From contig NZ_CP091138.1 of the NCBI RefSeq assembly GCF_021582875.1, positions 2,356,001 through 2,420,000 of the forward strand: DNA of 64,000 nt, in the 5' to 3' direction. This DNA comes from Microbacterium sp. KUDC0406 (GTDB lineage: Bacteria; Actinomycetota; Actinomycetes; Actinomycetales; Microbacteriaceae). Numbering within the stretch: position 1 is the stretch's first letter; every line of letters begins with the position of its first letter. Shown here in pieces: positions 10,701 to 18,911 of this stretch. The translations under genes and the position numbers were made by a program. Below the pieces are notes generated by a model that saw nothing but the letters and a program-made list of their open reading frames with translations, searched no databases and was not told the DNA's origin.

Positions 10701-10893
10701 GTCGGAACCCTCCTTCGGTCCGTCAAGGTCCCGCGAGTCAACGCGTCATCATCCGAACGCGCAAGGGGGTGGTGAACTGACGGAAAGGGAGGACGATGTG
10801 CGGCGGCCGGGTCCTGCCCATGCTGCCGAGCACACCGGCGTTGCGCGTGTCAATCCGCTGGTCGCCGCTCTCCGCGCGACGGATACTGACCAG

Positions 10894-11346
10894 ATGGAGA
10901 ACAACGCCTCAGCGATCGCTCGTCTCGCGAAGCAGCAGGGAAGAATCGTGGGTGCCGCCGGAGTCCCTGACCAGCGGAGCCATCGCCGCCGCTCTCGGCA
11001 AGGCCCCCGATGCGAGCGACTGGTTCGCCGGGTCTGTGGTGGCATACCTGCCCTCGGTGAAGTTCGATCTTCTCGGCGTCGACCCAGGACCGGTGGTGAC
11101 CGCAAGCGCGGCGCGGCAGATGGCGCTCGGGGCGAGAAGCCGGCTGGGTGCTGACATCGCAGTGGCCGTCACGGGGGTCGGGGGCCCGGGGCCGAAGAGG
11201 GCAAAGCGCCGGGGACCGTGTTCGTCGCCGTCGCCTCCGGCGACCGGACCCACGTCGAGGAGCATCACTTCAGCGGGCCGCCACCGGCCATCGTCCAGTC
11301 GACCGTGCAGGCGGCGCTCGACGCCGTCCTCGACGCTCTCCGCTGA
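10894..11346 (+). CDS. CinA C-terminal (nicotinamide-nucleotide amidase-like) domain protein, two apparent frameshifts
   Basis: Lone CinA C-terminal domain, about 150 residues. Three consecutive segments in different frames join into a normal sequence: MENNASAIARLAKQQGRIVGAA, then ESLTSGAIAAALGKAP...VGGPGP, then EEGKAPGTVFVAVASGD to the stop. The family hallmark AESLTSG and the GVGGPGP...GTVFVAV motif are present. The shifts lie at 10957-10963 (one extra base in GGGTGCCGCCGG) and 11186-11194 (one base missing in a G/C run). Net frame is preserved, which suggests sequence error rather than decay. A GATACT hexamer lies 7 bases before the ATG; an alternative in-frame GTG start at 10798 has a strong GGGAGG site. 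Family activity is NMN deamidation; activity here is unproven. Confidence 0.7.
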
Positions 11347-11356
11347 ATCCGTCACG

Positions 11357-11539
11357 TCACGGCAGATCGCTGAGGTCGATGTCGTCGTCCCCCTCGTCAT
11401 CCGTCGACGTCTCCTCATCGGAATCGCCTGCGTCGCCGGTCGCGTCCGGATCGTTCGCGACCGGGTCGTCCGACTGCTGACGAGGAGCGAGCTCCTCGGG
11501 AATCATGGTCTCTTCCGGCGTGGGCTGTGCATCAGACAT
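11357..11539 (-). CDS. Small highly acidic protein
   Basis: 60 residues, almost entirely polar, with an Asp/Glu-rich C-terminal half (DEETSTDDEGDDDIDLSDLP). The AAGGAGA site is well spaced before the ATG, which supports a real gene. No family recognised and no signal or membrane segment; probably intrinsically disordered. It converges with the CinA-like gene. Confidence 0.65.
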   Translation of the reverse strand: MSDAQPTPEETMIPEELAPRQQSDDPVANDPDATGDAGDSDEETSTDDEGDDDIDLSDLP

Positions 11540-11676
11540 GATCGTCTCCTTTCATCGTCCCGACAGCATGGTGATGGATCGAGATTCCGGCATACCCCTT
11601 GACTTCGGCGCGCCGATCGACGCGGACACGCGACGGGCGAGCCCGCGTCGCCGGTGCCCGCGCGAGAATGGGCGGC

Positions 11677-12030
11677 ATGCGCGTTCACAGGGTCGTACCG
11701 AACCTCACCGTCACAGACCTGGCGAAAGCGGTTGCGGAGCACCAGGCGGCTCTCGGCCTCGGCGTGCTCATGGACCACGGATGGATCGTCACGCTCGGTG
11801 ACGATGCCGGCCACCAGTTCAGTCTGATGACCGCCGATGCGTCCGCGCCGATGAATCCGGCTGTGTCGGTCTTCGTGGACGACGTGACAGAGGCCCTCGC
11901 CCGCGTTCAGGCCGCTGGGCTGGAGATCGTACACCCGCTCACGGACGAGCCGTGGGGCGTCACCCGGTTCTTCTATCGCGACAGCAGCGGTCACGTCATC
12001 AATGTGGGCATGCACACGCCCGCGGGCTAG
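11677..12030 (+). CDS. VOC (glyoxalase/bleomycin-resistance fold) protein
   Basis: 117 residues starting MRVHRVVPNLTVTDLAKAVAEHQAALGL, a typical VOC half-module opening. It ends GVTRFFYRDSSGHVINVGMH, with the metal-binding-type DSSGHVINV strand. One full VOC domain made of two beta-alpha-beta-beta-beta repeats. Substrate cannot be told from sequence. Another Met nine bases upstream (MGGMRV) is a possible start. Confidence 0.88.
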   Translation: MRVHRVVPNLTVTDLAKAVAEHQAALGLGVLMDHGWIVTLGDDAGHQFSLMTADASAPMNPAVSVFVDDVTEALARVQAAGLEIVHPLTDEPWGVTRFFYRDSSGHVINVGMHTPAG

Positions 12031-12127
12031 ACGCGCCGCAGTGTCCGGGCCGAAGCCGCCGCGGTCGAGCCCCTCCTTTCAGCGACGGTGCGCGCGTACG
12101 GTCATCGGACCGAACGAAGGAGAGATC

Positions 12128-12322
12128 ATGAGCGATCCGACGAACACGCGTGGAACCCCCGGCCCCGACGAGCAGGCGGATGTCGCATCCGGCGGTGCAC
12201 CGGAGGAGCCGGACCAGCAGCCGGACCAGCAGCAGAACGAGCAGCGCACGCAGCGCGACGTGCTCGACGAGGAGACGACCGACGAGAACGGCAGGCCGCT
12301 CGAGAATCCGTCGGGCGGCTGA
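12128..12322 (+). CDS. Small hydrophilic protein
   Basis: 64 residues rich in Gln, Glu, Asp and Pro (EEPDQQPDQQQNEQ) with an AAGGAGAG site 5 bases before the ATG. No recognised domain; predicted disordered. Proteins of this style (a short acidic tail after a Pro/Gln stretch, ending RPLENPSGG) are common unannotated genes in this family. The next small membrane-protein gene starts two bases after its stop. Confidence 0.7.
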   Translation: MSDPTNTRGTPGPDEQADVASGGAPEEPDQQPDQQQNEQRTQRDVLDEETTDENGRPLENPSGG

Positions 12323-12324
12323 CC

Positions 12325-12453
12325 GTGCCCCGTTGGATGACCTGGATGCTGGTGGGGAGCGCCGCGACCATCGCGTTCCTCATCGGCGTCCGGGTGGGCG
12401 GCCAGCCTCCCTCACGAACGGAGGCGTCGCGTCCGGGCTATCACCGCGCCTGA
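12325..12453 (+). CDS. Putative small membrane protein
   Basis: 42-residue frame with a GTG start (V-P-R-W-M-T-W-M-L) two bases after the preceding stop. It encodes one hydrophobic helix (LVGSAATIAFLIGVRVGG) and a short polar tail. Spacing suggests coupling to the upstream gene. Too short for firm support; it could be non-coding. Confidence 0.4.
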   Translation: MPRWMTWMLVGSAATIAFLIGVRVGGQPPSRTEASRPGYHRA

Positions 12454-12489
12454 AGGACCGTCCTTCTCCATCGCGCAGGTCACGACCTG

Positions 12490-12945
12490 TCAGGGCTTCG
12501 TGATCCCGGCAAGTCTCAGGTCCAGCGCCGCGAGCACACGTCGCGCCTCCTCGACGTCCCACGGCGTCCCCTGCAGCTCGAACTCGAACAGCACCGGACG
12601 CCCGGATGCGCGAGCGATCTGCCGGCACGCCGCCTGGTACTGCGCTCCGAAGTTGCGGTTGCCCGATCCCATCACGCCCACCATCAGCCGACGCGTGCGC
12701 GGCTGCGACAGGAACCGTCGCACCGGCTCGGGAATCGTGTCATTGTCGGGGTTGCCGGTGGCATACGACGGGGTCAGCAGCACCCAGGGCCCCTCCGGCG
12801 CGGACTGCCGGATCTCGCGCACAGTCAGATCGAACACCGGCCGGCGCAGCCGCTCCGCGAAACTGCGCACCATCCCCGACGCGCTCGACGAGAAGTAGAC
12901 GGGCACCATCGGCGTCCGCTCCGAGAGGGTGTCGAGGCTGTCCAT
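12490..12945 (-). CDS. nrdI: NrdI-like flavodoxin (class Ib ribonucleotide reductase assembly)
   Basis: 151 residues. NrdI supplies oxidant for the dimanganese tyrosyl-radical cofactor of NrdF. The FMN phosphate loop VYFSSSASGMV is near the N-terminus, followed by LLTPSYATG and the family signature MGSGNRNFGAQY, then the C-terminal FELQGTPWDVE. There is no nrdH, nrdE or nrdF beside it, so it stands apart from the usual nrdHIE operon; the rest is presumably elsewhere. A later start at the MVPVYFSS methionine (12909) is possible. Confidence 0.88.
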   Translation of the reverse strand: MDSLDTLSERTPMVPVYFSSSASGMVRSFAERLRRPVFDLTVREIRQSAPEGPWVLLTPSYATGNPDNDTIPEPVRRFLSQPRTRRLMVGVMGSGNRNFGAQYQAACRQIARASGRPVLFEFELQGTPWDVEEARRVLAALDLRLAGITKP

Positions 12946-13032
12946 GTCTTCCAGTCGACCACCGGACCGATGCTCCGCGCCCGACGAACCGGCGTGAGAA
13001 AGGCTCCACCGGACCCTCCAGTCTCCGCAGGC

Positions 13033-13353
13033 TCACCTGTCAGACGCGTCGGGCTCTTCCTCGAGCAGATTCAGATTGAGTTCCCCCGTCGCGTTGAGGC
13101 GCGTCATCATCGCTTTGACGCGGGCGGCGCTCAGCGGCGGGACCTCGGCACGATCGAAACCGAACTGCAGAGGGATGGCGGGATGGATCCAGATGGTGAT
13201 GCGGGCATCCGGCTCTCCATCCGGATGCAGCCACGTCATCATGAAGCTCTCCTGTCTGCGGAGCTTCGTGGCGATGACCACCTTCACGTGCGCGAGGGTC
13301 TCGTCATCGATCGTGATCGGTCCGGACGTTCCGTCGTACTTGAGCCTGCCCAT
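13033..13353 (-). CDS. DUF7882 family protein
   Basis: 106 residues starting MGRLKYDG, with LAHVKVVIATKLRRQESFMMTW and IWIHPAIPLQF blocks. This small family is confined largely to Microbacteriaceae and is often mislabelled as DNA ligase. No catalytic motif is visible, and no signal peptide. Function unknown. Its presence supports the taxonomic placement. Confidence 0.85.
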   Translation of the reverse strand: MGRLKYDGTSGPITIDDETLAHVKVVIATKLRRQESFMMTWLHPDGEPDARITIWIHPAIPLQFGFDRAEVPPLSAARVKAMMTRLNATGELNLNLLEEEPDASDR

Positions 13354-13456
13354 TACTGAACCATAGAACGCTCACCGCCCTTCTGGAGCGCTTGCAGAAT
13401 CTCCCGGTTCTTTCAAGGCCGTTTGCGGTCTTCCGAATCGGGTTGAGAGTCCCGGT

Positions 13457-13726
13457 ATGGACGCAGCAGGACCCAGGACGCAAATGGAAGTGTCCATCGA
13501 CGGCACGACCTTCGTCCTCGAGCACGGGCAGAACATCGAGGACGTGAAGAGAAGGATCGAAGAGGCGGGGAACTCCCCTCCGCGATTCGTCGAGTTCGTC
13601 GTGCGAGGAGGCCTGCGGATGAGCGTGCGGATCACATCGCAGACTCGCGTCACTGTCTGTGTGCGCCCGGCGGCGGGGGCGGGCGATGAGCCCCTCATCC
13701 CGCCGCTCTCCGAGTGGGATCTCTGA
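13457..13726 (+). CDS. Small protein of unknown function
   Basis: 89 residues. The core QMEVSIDGTTFVLEHGQNIEDVKRRI looks like a small alpha/beta fold with beta-hairpin followed by helix, and the end is a Pro-rich tail. Codon use is high-GC at third positions like its neighbours. The ATG has no strong ribosome-binding site; an internal Met (MEVSIDG) is an alternative start. No family assigned. Confidence 0.65.
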   Translation: MDAAGPRTQMEVSIDGTTFVLEHGQNIEDVKRRIEEAGNSPPRFVEFVVRGGLRMSVRITSQTRVTVCVRPAAGAGDEPLIPPLSEWDL

Positions 13727-13750
13727 CCGCTCCCCCGTGCGCAGTGCGGG

Positions 13751-14659
13751 TCAGCTGCCCCAGACCTCGGGGAACTGCGACGAGACCCCGGTGTTCCGGC
13801 CCTCGGCGTCGTAGGTGTAGAAGCCCTCGCCGTCGGCGACGCCGGTCTTGCCGTTGTCGATGCCGCGCTTCAGCACATCGATGAAAGGACTCGGCTGCGG
13901 GTTGTTGGCCTGGATGTTGTAGGCGACGTTGAATCCGACCACGTCGTAGATCTCGAACGGGCCCTGCGGCGAACCGGTCGCCTTGCGCCAGATGCCGTCG
14001 ATGTCGGCGACCGAGCCGACGCCGTTCACATAGAGCCGCGCGCCGGCGTCGAGGAACGGGATGAGCAGGCCGTTCAGCAGGTACCCCGGCGACTCCTTGC
14101 GCACGCGATAGGGCACGAGGCCGATCTCTGTCGCGAACTGCACCAGTGCGTCCAGCACGGCGGGGTCGGTTCCCGGATGCCCCATCACCTCGCCGGTGTT
14201 GAACCGCCACACCATGTTCGCGAAGTGCAGCGTGCCGAGCCGCTCCGGACGACCGGTCGCGTCGGCGAAAGTGCTCGGCATCAGCGACGAGGTGTTGGTC
14301 GCGAGGATCGCCCCCGCCGGAGCGGCCTCGCCCACCTGTGCCCACACCTTCTTCTTCAGCTCGAGGTTCTCGGGCACGGCCTCGACGACGACATCGGCAT
14401 CGCCGACCGCGTCGGCGAGCACCGTGGTCGTGGAGATGCGGCCGATCGCCGCGTCGAACTTCTCGTCGGTGAAGTCGGGCAGATCGGTGCGATAGTGCCC
14501 TCGCATCCACTCCCACCGTGCGGCGAGCTTCGCGAGGATCTCGTCCGAGATGTCGTACGCCCGCACATCCTTACCGTGATAAGCCGCCTGCATGATGATC
14601 TGCGATCCGAGCACTCCGGTACCGAGCACCGCAACCTTCTGCATGTTCTCCACAGCCAT
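13751..14659 (-). CDS. 3-hydroxyacyl-CoA (3-hydroxybutyryl-CoA) dehydrogenase
   Basis: 302 residues. NAD-dependent oxidation of 3-hydroxyacyl-CoA, or the reverse. Rossmann motif VAVLGTGVLGSQI at the start, AVPENLELKKKVW, ATNTSSLMPSTFADATGRPER with the catalytic region, and LHFANMVWRFNTGEV with the active-site His. The C-terminal helical domain contains ESPGYLLNGLLIPFL. Start chosen at 14659 (GAAGGG 5 bases upstream) rather than an upstream Met. Single gene with no thiolase or enoyl-CoA hydratase beside it, so the pathway (fatty acid, PHB or phenylacetate) is open. Confidence 0.92.
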   Translation of the reverse strand: MAVENMQKVAVLGTGVLGSQIIMQAAYHGKDVRAYDISDEILAKLAARWEWMRGHYRTDLPDFTDEKFDAAIGRISTTTVLADAVGDADVVVEAVPENLELKKKVWAQVGEAAPAGAILATNTSSLMPSTFADATGRPERLGTLHFANMVWRFNTGEVMGHPGTDPAVLDALVQFATEIGLVPYRVRKESPGYLLNGLLIPFLDAGARLYVNGVGSVADIDGIWRKATGSPQGPFEIYDVVGFNVAYNIQANNPQPSPFIDVLKRGIDNGKTGVADGEGFYTYDAEGRNTGVSSQFPEVWGS

Positions 14660-14769
14660 TCCCTTCTTCGTTAGTTCATGGTCCACAACCTCGAACAGGG
14701 GCATCGTATTCCATTCATCCGGATGATCTCCACGGCAGCAGGCCGTGAGAATCGACGGCGACCGACACG

Positions 14770-14808
14770 GAGGATGCCGCTCCCGAGGGGTCTCGGGGCG
14801 GCATCCTC
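14770..14808 (-). terminator. Hairpin downstream of the SHOCT gene
   Basis: Arms GAGGATGCCGC and GCGGCATCCTC with a second inner stem (CCCGAG/CTCGGG), 11 bp after the stop of the SHOCT gene on the minus strand. No T tract; factor-independent ending is plausible. Confidence 0.6.
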
Positions 14809-14818
14809 GGTCTGCGAC

Positions 14819-15124
14819 TCAGGCCTCCGGGCGGTTGGCCCTCAGCACCTCGAGCCTGGCGCGGTACTCGGTCTCGTCGACGTCGCCCTTGGCGAAGCGG
14901 TCGGCGAGGATCTGCTCGGCGCTGCGTCCCTGCGCCCACGGGGCGTGCCCGCCGGGGGCGGCCTGCCAGGGGCCGCCCCAGTACCGGCGACGGCGGACGA
15001 TGAGCGTGATGAGCAGGCCCACGATGACGAGGAACATCACCGGCCAGATGAAGAAGAACGGCCAGAACGGAGCCCCGCCCCAGACGCCTGCGTGTGCGGC
15101 GACGGCCGCCGATGTTGCGAGCAT
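14819..15124 (-). CDS. SHOCT-domain small membrane protein
   Basis: 101 residues. N-terminal membrane helix (about 18-45, FWPFFFIWPVMFLVIVGLL), a basic RRRR junction and a Gly/Pro linker. The C-terminus is a SHOCT motif (AEQILADRFAKGDVDETEY), the ~30-residue module found at ends of many membrane proteins. It sits downstream of the two-component genes, and its upstream region contains an imperfect copy of the palindrome found before the kinase gene, so it is a candidate target of that response regulator (inference). Confidence 0.9.
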   Translation of the reverse strand: MLATSAAVAAHAGVWGGAPFWPFFFIWPVMFLVIVGLLITLIVRRRRYWGGPWQAAPGGHAPWAQGRSAEQILADRFAKGDVDETEYRARLEVLRANRPEA

Positions 15125-15220
15125 GATGCCCTTCCTTCGATCCGATCGGCCGCATCTCGACCGATGGATCCAGCCTCGCGATCCGGGACTCCGAGCGAAT
15201 CCGCCCCAGGGCGTCTCTTC

Positions 15221-15241
15221 GTCTACGCCCAGGGGAGTACT
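15221..15241. promoter_or_regulatory. Candidate second operator, imperfect copy of the 17142 palindrome
   Basis: TACGCCCAGGGGAGTAC resembles the perfect palindrome before the kinase gene (half-site GGGGAGTACGCC). It lies about 100 bp upstream of the SHOCT gene, at the response-regulator stop codon. Inference from sequence similarity only. Confidence 0.35.
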
Positions 15242-15902
15242 ACTGCCAGCCCGGCGCGATCAGACCGGTCTCGTAGGCGATCACCACGAGATGCACCCGG
15301 TCGCGCGCCTGCAGCTTCGACAGGATGCGCGACACGTGGGTCTTCGCGGTCAGTGGGCTGAGGAACAGCTCCGCCGCGATCTCGTCGTTCGTGCGCCCGA
15401 GGCCGACCAGCCGCAGCACCTCGCGCTCCCGCTCGGTGAGCACCTGCAGCGCCGAGGCATCCGGCGCCTCGCGCAGTCCTACCGCCAGCCGGTCCAGCAG
15501 CCGCCGCGTCACGCCGGGCGAGAGCAGCGCCTCGCCCTCGGCGACGGCGCGCACCGCGCGCACCAGATCGGCCGGCTCGGTGTCCTTCACAAGGAACCCG
15601 GCCGCACCGGCGCGCACCGCGCGGGCGACGTACTCGTCCAGCTCGAAGGTCGTCACGATCACGACGTGCACCGTGGCGAGCGCGGGATCGGCCGCGATCC
15701 GCTCTGTGGCCCAGAGGCCGTCGCCCTCCGGCATCCGGATGTCCATCAGCACCACGTCGACCGGCGTCTCGCGGATGCGGGTGAGCAGCTCCTCACCGCC
15801 GGATGCCTCGGCGACGACCTCGATGTCATCCTCGGCATCCAGCAGCGCACGGAACCCCGCGCGCACGAGAAGCTGGTCGTCGGCCAGCGCGACCCTGATC
15901 AT
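15240..15902 (-). CDS. NarL/LuxR-family response regulator
   Basis: 220 residues. Receiver domain with DDQ acid pair, phospho-acceptor Asp in VVLMDIRMPEGDG and conserved Lys in FLVKDTEP. C-terminal LuxR-type HTH (LTEREREVLRLVGLGRTNDEIAAELFLSPLTAKTHVSRIL contains the family signature). The ATG overlaps the upstream kinase stop (ATGA), so kinase and regulator are co-translated. Likely binds the palindrome at 17142-17165. Confidence 0.96.
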   Translation of the reverse strand: MIRVALADDQLLVRAGFRALLDAEDDIEVVAEASGGEELLTRIRETPVDVVLMDIRMPEGDGLWATERIAADPALATVHVVIVTTFELDEYVARAVRAGAAGFLVKDTEPADLVRAVRAVAEGEALLSPGVTRRLLDRLAVGLREAPDASALQVLTEREREVLRLVGLGRTNDEIAAELFLSPLTAKTHVSRILSKLQARDRVHLVVIAYETGLIAPGWQ

Positions 15903-17086
15903 GACGCCCTCCCCCACGGCAGGTCGGCGATGACCATCGCGCCGCCGGCTTCGCCGTCCTGAAATCTGATGCTGCCACCCAGCAGGCCCGCACGCTCGCG
16001 CATGCCGAGCACGCCGCCGTGACCGGCATCCACAGGATCGGCACCGCCGAAGCCGCGCCCGTCGTCCGAGACCGTGACCACCAGCCGCTCACCGCGCCGC
16101 TCCAGCACGACCCGCGCGTGCGCAGCGCCGGAGTGCCGCACGATGTTGGTCAGCGCCTCCTGCACGATCCGGTACGCGGCGAACTGCGCCGCCCTGCTGG
16201 GCGCGCCGTCCCCCAGGCGATCGTCGAGCGCGACGTCGAGCCCCGGCGAGGTCAGGCCGGCGATCAGCCGCGGCAGCTCGGCGAGCTCGGCCTGCGGAAC
16301 CAGAGGCGCCTCACCCTCACGCAGCACCCCGAGCACGCCGCGCACCTCTTCCAGCGCGAGCTTCGAGGTGTTCTTCACGTTCTGCAGCGCGGCGCGCGCC
16401 TGCTCGGGATCCTTGTCGAACAGGTGCAGCCCGACGCTGGCCTGCACGTTCATCTGCGACAGGGCGTGCCCGAGCACGTCATGCAGTTCGCGCGCGATGC
16501 GCACCCGCTCGCGCTCCTCCGCGCTCTGCTGCCGGCGCCGCGCCTCGGCCTGCATCTGCGCACGGCGTGCGCCGCGCGTGCGCAGGCCCGCGCCGAGCGC
16601 GAAACAGAGCGCCAGCGCGACGGTCACCGCGACGATCGCGCCCGGGAACCAGAACCGGTCGATCACGGTGCCGATCAGCAGCGCCGCCGCCCAGCCGATC
16701 CCGACCGAGATCGCCGCCCACACCATCGCCCCGCGCGCAACCGCGCCGACCACCGCGAATGCGAGGGCGACATACGGCGGACCGGGCACAGGTGTCGTCA
16801 GCACGTCGAGCAGGGCGAAGCCGGTGACCACCGCCACGGTCGGCCCGGGGAGGCGACGCGCGGCCAGCAGCGCCAGCGGACCGGCGATCGCCAGCGCGAG
16901 ATGCAGGATGAGGAGCCCGGATGCTCCGTGGTGCGCTGCGCGCACCGTCATCCACAGTGCGGCCGGCACCTGGATCAGGAAGCTCAGCACGACCGGCGCA
17001 AGCAGCCGCAGTCGCCGCCCGACCGACGCGGGCGGCCCCCACCCGCCGCCATCCCCGAAGGAGGCGACGCGCTGCGGATCCGACAT
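15899..17086 (-). CDS. Sensor histidine kinase (HisKA_3 type)
   Basis: 395 residues. Five or six hydrophobic helices between residues 28 and 180, no large extracellular domain, then a short coiled linker (MQAEARRRQQSAEERERVR). The HisKA_3 box RIARELHDVLGHALSQM supplies the phospho-accepting His, and the HATPase motifs are ALTNIVRHS and VSDDGRGF...GGVLGMRERAG. This topology is shared with DesK/LiaS-type sensors of membrane state; the stimulus is unknown. GGAGG directly abuts the ATG, which is tight spacing. Divergent from the dGTPase gene. Confidence 0.94.
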   Translation of the reverse strand: MSDPQRVASFGDGGGWGPPASVGRRLRLLAPVVLSFLIQVPAALWMTVRAAHHGASGLLILHLALAIAGPLALLAARRLPGPTVAVVTGFALLDVLTTPVPGPPYVALAFAVVGAVARGAMVWAAISVGIGWAAALLIGTVIDRFWFPGAIVAVTVALALCFALGAGLRTRGARRAQMQAEARRRQQSAEERERVRIARELHDVLGHALSQMNVQASVGLHLFDKDPEQARAALQNVKNTSKLALEEVRGVLGVLREGEAPLVPQAELAELPRLIAGLTSPGLDVALDDRLGDGAPSRAAQFAAYRIVQEALTNIVRHSGAAHARVVLERRGERLVVTVSDDGRGFGGADPVDAGHGGVLGMRERAGLLGGSIRFQDGEAGGAMVIADLPWGRAS

Positions 17087-17141
17087 CCTCCGATGCTAAT
17101 CGCGCCACCTCCCGCGCAGCATCCTGCCTCCGGAGACCCTC

Positions 17142-17165
17142 GGCGTACTCCCCGGGGAGTACGCC
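17142..17165. promoter_or_regulatory. Perfect 24-bp palindrome, candidate operator
   Basis: Half-site GGCGTACTCCCC followed directly by its exact complement GGGGAGTACGCC. It lies 56 bp before the kinase start, in the 215-bp divergent region shared with the dGTPase gene. The size and symmetry suit a dimeric LuxR-type regulator, so autoregulation of the two-component pair is likely. The rest of the region shows no gene. Confidence 0.6.
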
Positions 17166-17301
17166 GACCACCCCGAGACAGCCGTTCCAACATGAAATCC
17201 CCTCCCTGGACGGGTGTCTCGCGCCGCAGCGGGTATGTCGCGACGCGGCGGATGCCTCGCACACCCGCGGGCCGAGGACTCCGGCGTGCCACACTGGGCG
17301 G

Positions 17302-18768
17302 ATGACGGATGATCCGCGCGAAGCGCGACGCGCACCCGAGACGCTCGACGAGTTTCAGCTGACCGAGGGGCACCCGCAGTTCCGCGTCGACGTCGAGCGC
17401 ATCCGTTTCTCGCCGTACTACTCGCGTCTCTCCGCCGTCACTCAGGTCATCTCGCAGACCGGCGCAGGGCTCGCCGTGCACAACCGGCTCACGCATTCGA
17501 TCAAGGTCGCCGCGGTCGCACGGGCGATCGCGACGCACCTGTCCGCGCGTGACGACGAGGCCGGGCGCACCGCGGCCGAGCTCGGCGGCGCGCACCCGGT
17601 CGTGGTCCAGGCCGCCGCGGCCGCTCACGATCTGGGGCATCCGCCGTTCGGTCACCTCGGTGAGCAGACCCTGGATCGTCTCGCCCGCAACAGGTTCGGA
17701 CTGTCGGAGGGCTTCGAGGGCAATGCGCAGACGTACCGCATCATCACCCGCCTCGACGAGCACGACCGCCCGGGCGTGGGCCTGAACCTCACCGCCGCGG
17801 TGCGCGCGGCCGTGCTGAAGTACCCGTGGCTGCGTGGCGAGGGCGGGCCCCGGCGCGGCGGTGCGGGCAAGTTCAGCTTCTACGCGATCGACGAAGAGGA
17901 CGCGAGGGAGGCGCTCTCCGCCTACCCGATGATCGAGCGCGGACAGCAGACCGTCGAGTGCTCGATCATGGATCTGTCCGACGACATCGCCTACTCGCTG
18001 CACGACCTCGACGACTTCTACCGCGCGGGTCTGCTGAACGCCGTCACGCTGTCGGCCGAGTTCCGCGGGTGGCATCGCGATCTCGCCCGATTGCGCACCG
18101 TCGACGCGGCGGCGCTGCGCGCCGACGCCCGCACGCCGGGGCACTCCCTCGAGCTGCTGTGGCGGCGGCTGGCCGAGAAGGATGCCTGGATCGCCGACTC
18201 CGACGCGTTCAGCGAGGCCGTCGCCAGGGTCAAGGCCGAGGTGATCGACGGGCTGCTCTCCGAGCCGTTCGACGGATCGCTCGCCACCGAGCGCGCCCTC
18301 GCCCGTTTCACCACGGAGTGGATCGCACGGCTGCAGTCCTCGGTCGAGGTGCACCGACACCCCGACATCCGCTCCGGACACGTCAGCCTCGATCGCCGGG
18401 CCTGGCACGAGGTCGCCGTGCTGAAGTTCCTGCACGAACGGTTCATCCTGGAGCGCCCCGACCTCACGGTCTACCAGCGCGGGCAGGCGACCGTGCTGGA
18501 GCGCCTGGTCGACGGGTTCGCGGCCTGGCTCGACGATCCACGTGACGCCCGCCGTGCGCCACGCCGCCTGACCGACCTGGTGGAGCTCGCGCAGGACGAC
18601 TACGGCCGGCTCGGCGGGCCGGGGACCGGCGAGGACCGGGATCGCCTGGCGCGCGGCCGCGGCATCATCGACTACGTCGCCTCACTCACCGACGCCCAGG
18701 CCGGATCGCTCGACGCGCTGCTGGCCGGCCAGACCGAGAGGCTGTGGGAGGCCGGGCAGGGACTGTAA
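17302..18768 (+). CDS. dgt: Deoxyguanosinetriphosphate triphosphohydrolase (dGTPase-like)
   Basis: 488 residues. HD-superfamily enzyme that hydrolyses dNTPs to deoxynucleoside and triphosphate. Visible motifs are RLTHSIKVA (first metal His), AHDLGHPPFGHLGE (HD pair), EGFEGNAQT and SIMDLSDDIAYSLHDLDDF (last metal Asp). The insert GRAGKFSFYAID-like region is normal for actinobacterial members. The start follows a GGCGG stretch; no strong site. Function in dNTP pool control is inferred from family. Confidence 0.94.
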   Translation: MTDDPREARRAPETLDEFQLTEGHPQFRVDVERIRFSPYYSRLSAVTQVISQTGAGLAVHNRLTHSIKVAAVARAIATHLSARDDEAGRTAAELGGAHPVVVQAAAAAHDLGHPPFGHLGEQTLDRLARNRFGLSEGFEGNAQTYRIITRLDEHDRPGVGLNLTAAVRAAVLKYPWLRGEGGPRRGGAGKFSFYAIDEEDAREALSAYPMIERGQQTVECSIMDLSDDIAYSLHDLDDFYRAGLLNAVTLSAEFRGWHRDLARLRTVDAAALRADARTPGHSLELLWRRLAEKDAWIADSDAFSEAVARVKAEVIDGLLSEPFDGSLATERALARFTTEWIARLQSSVEVHRHPDIRSGHVSLDRRAWHEVAVLKFLHERFILERPDLTVYQRGQATVLERLVDGFAAWLDDPRDARRAPRRLTDLVELAQDDYGRLGGPGTGEDRDRLARGRGIIDYVASLTDAQAGSLDALLAGQTERLWEAGQGL

Positions 18769-18911
18769 TCAGCCGATCCGCTCCACCTGCTGCCGCAGGA
18801 TCGTACGCAGCTTCTCCGGCGCAGCGCGCCGCCCCAGTTCTTCAGGTGCCATGGAATGACGCCGCATCGATCGGCGTTCGGCCTGAGTACCGATCTTCGA
18901 AAGGACCACAC

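Noticed and set aside
10796..11602. A continuous + frame covering the CinA-like region as a separate gene
   Set aside because: Only its middle third looks like protein (CinA core); both ends are non-homologous, better explained by two indels in one CinA-like gene.
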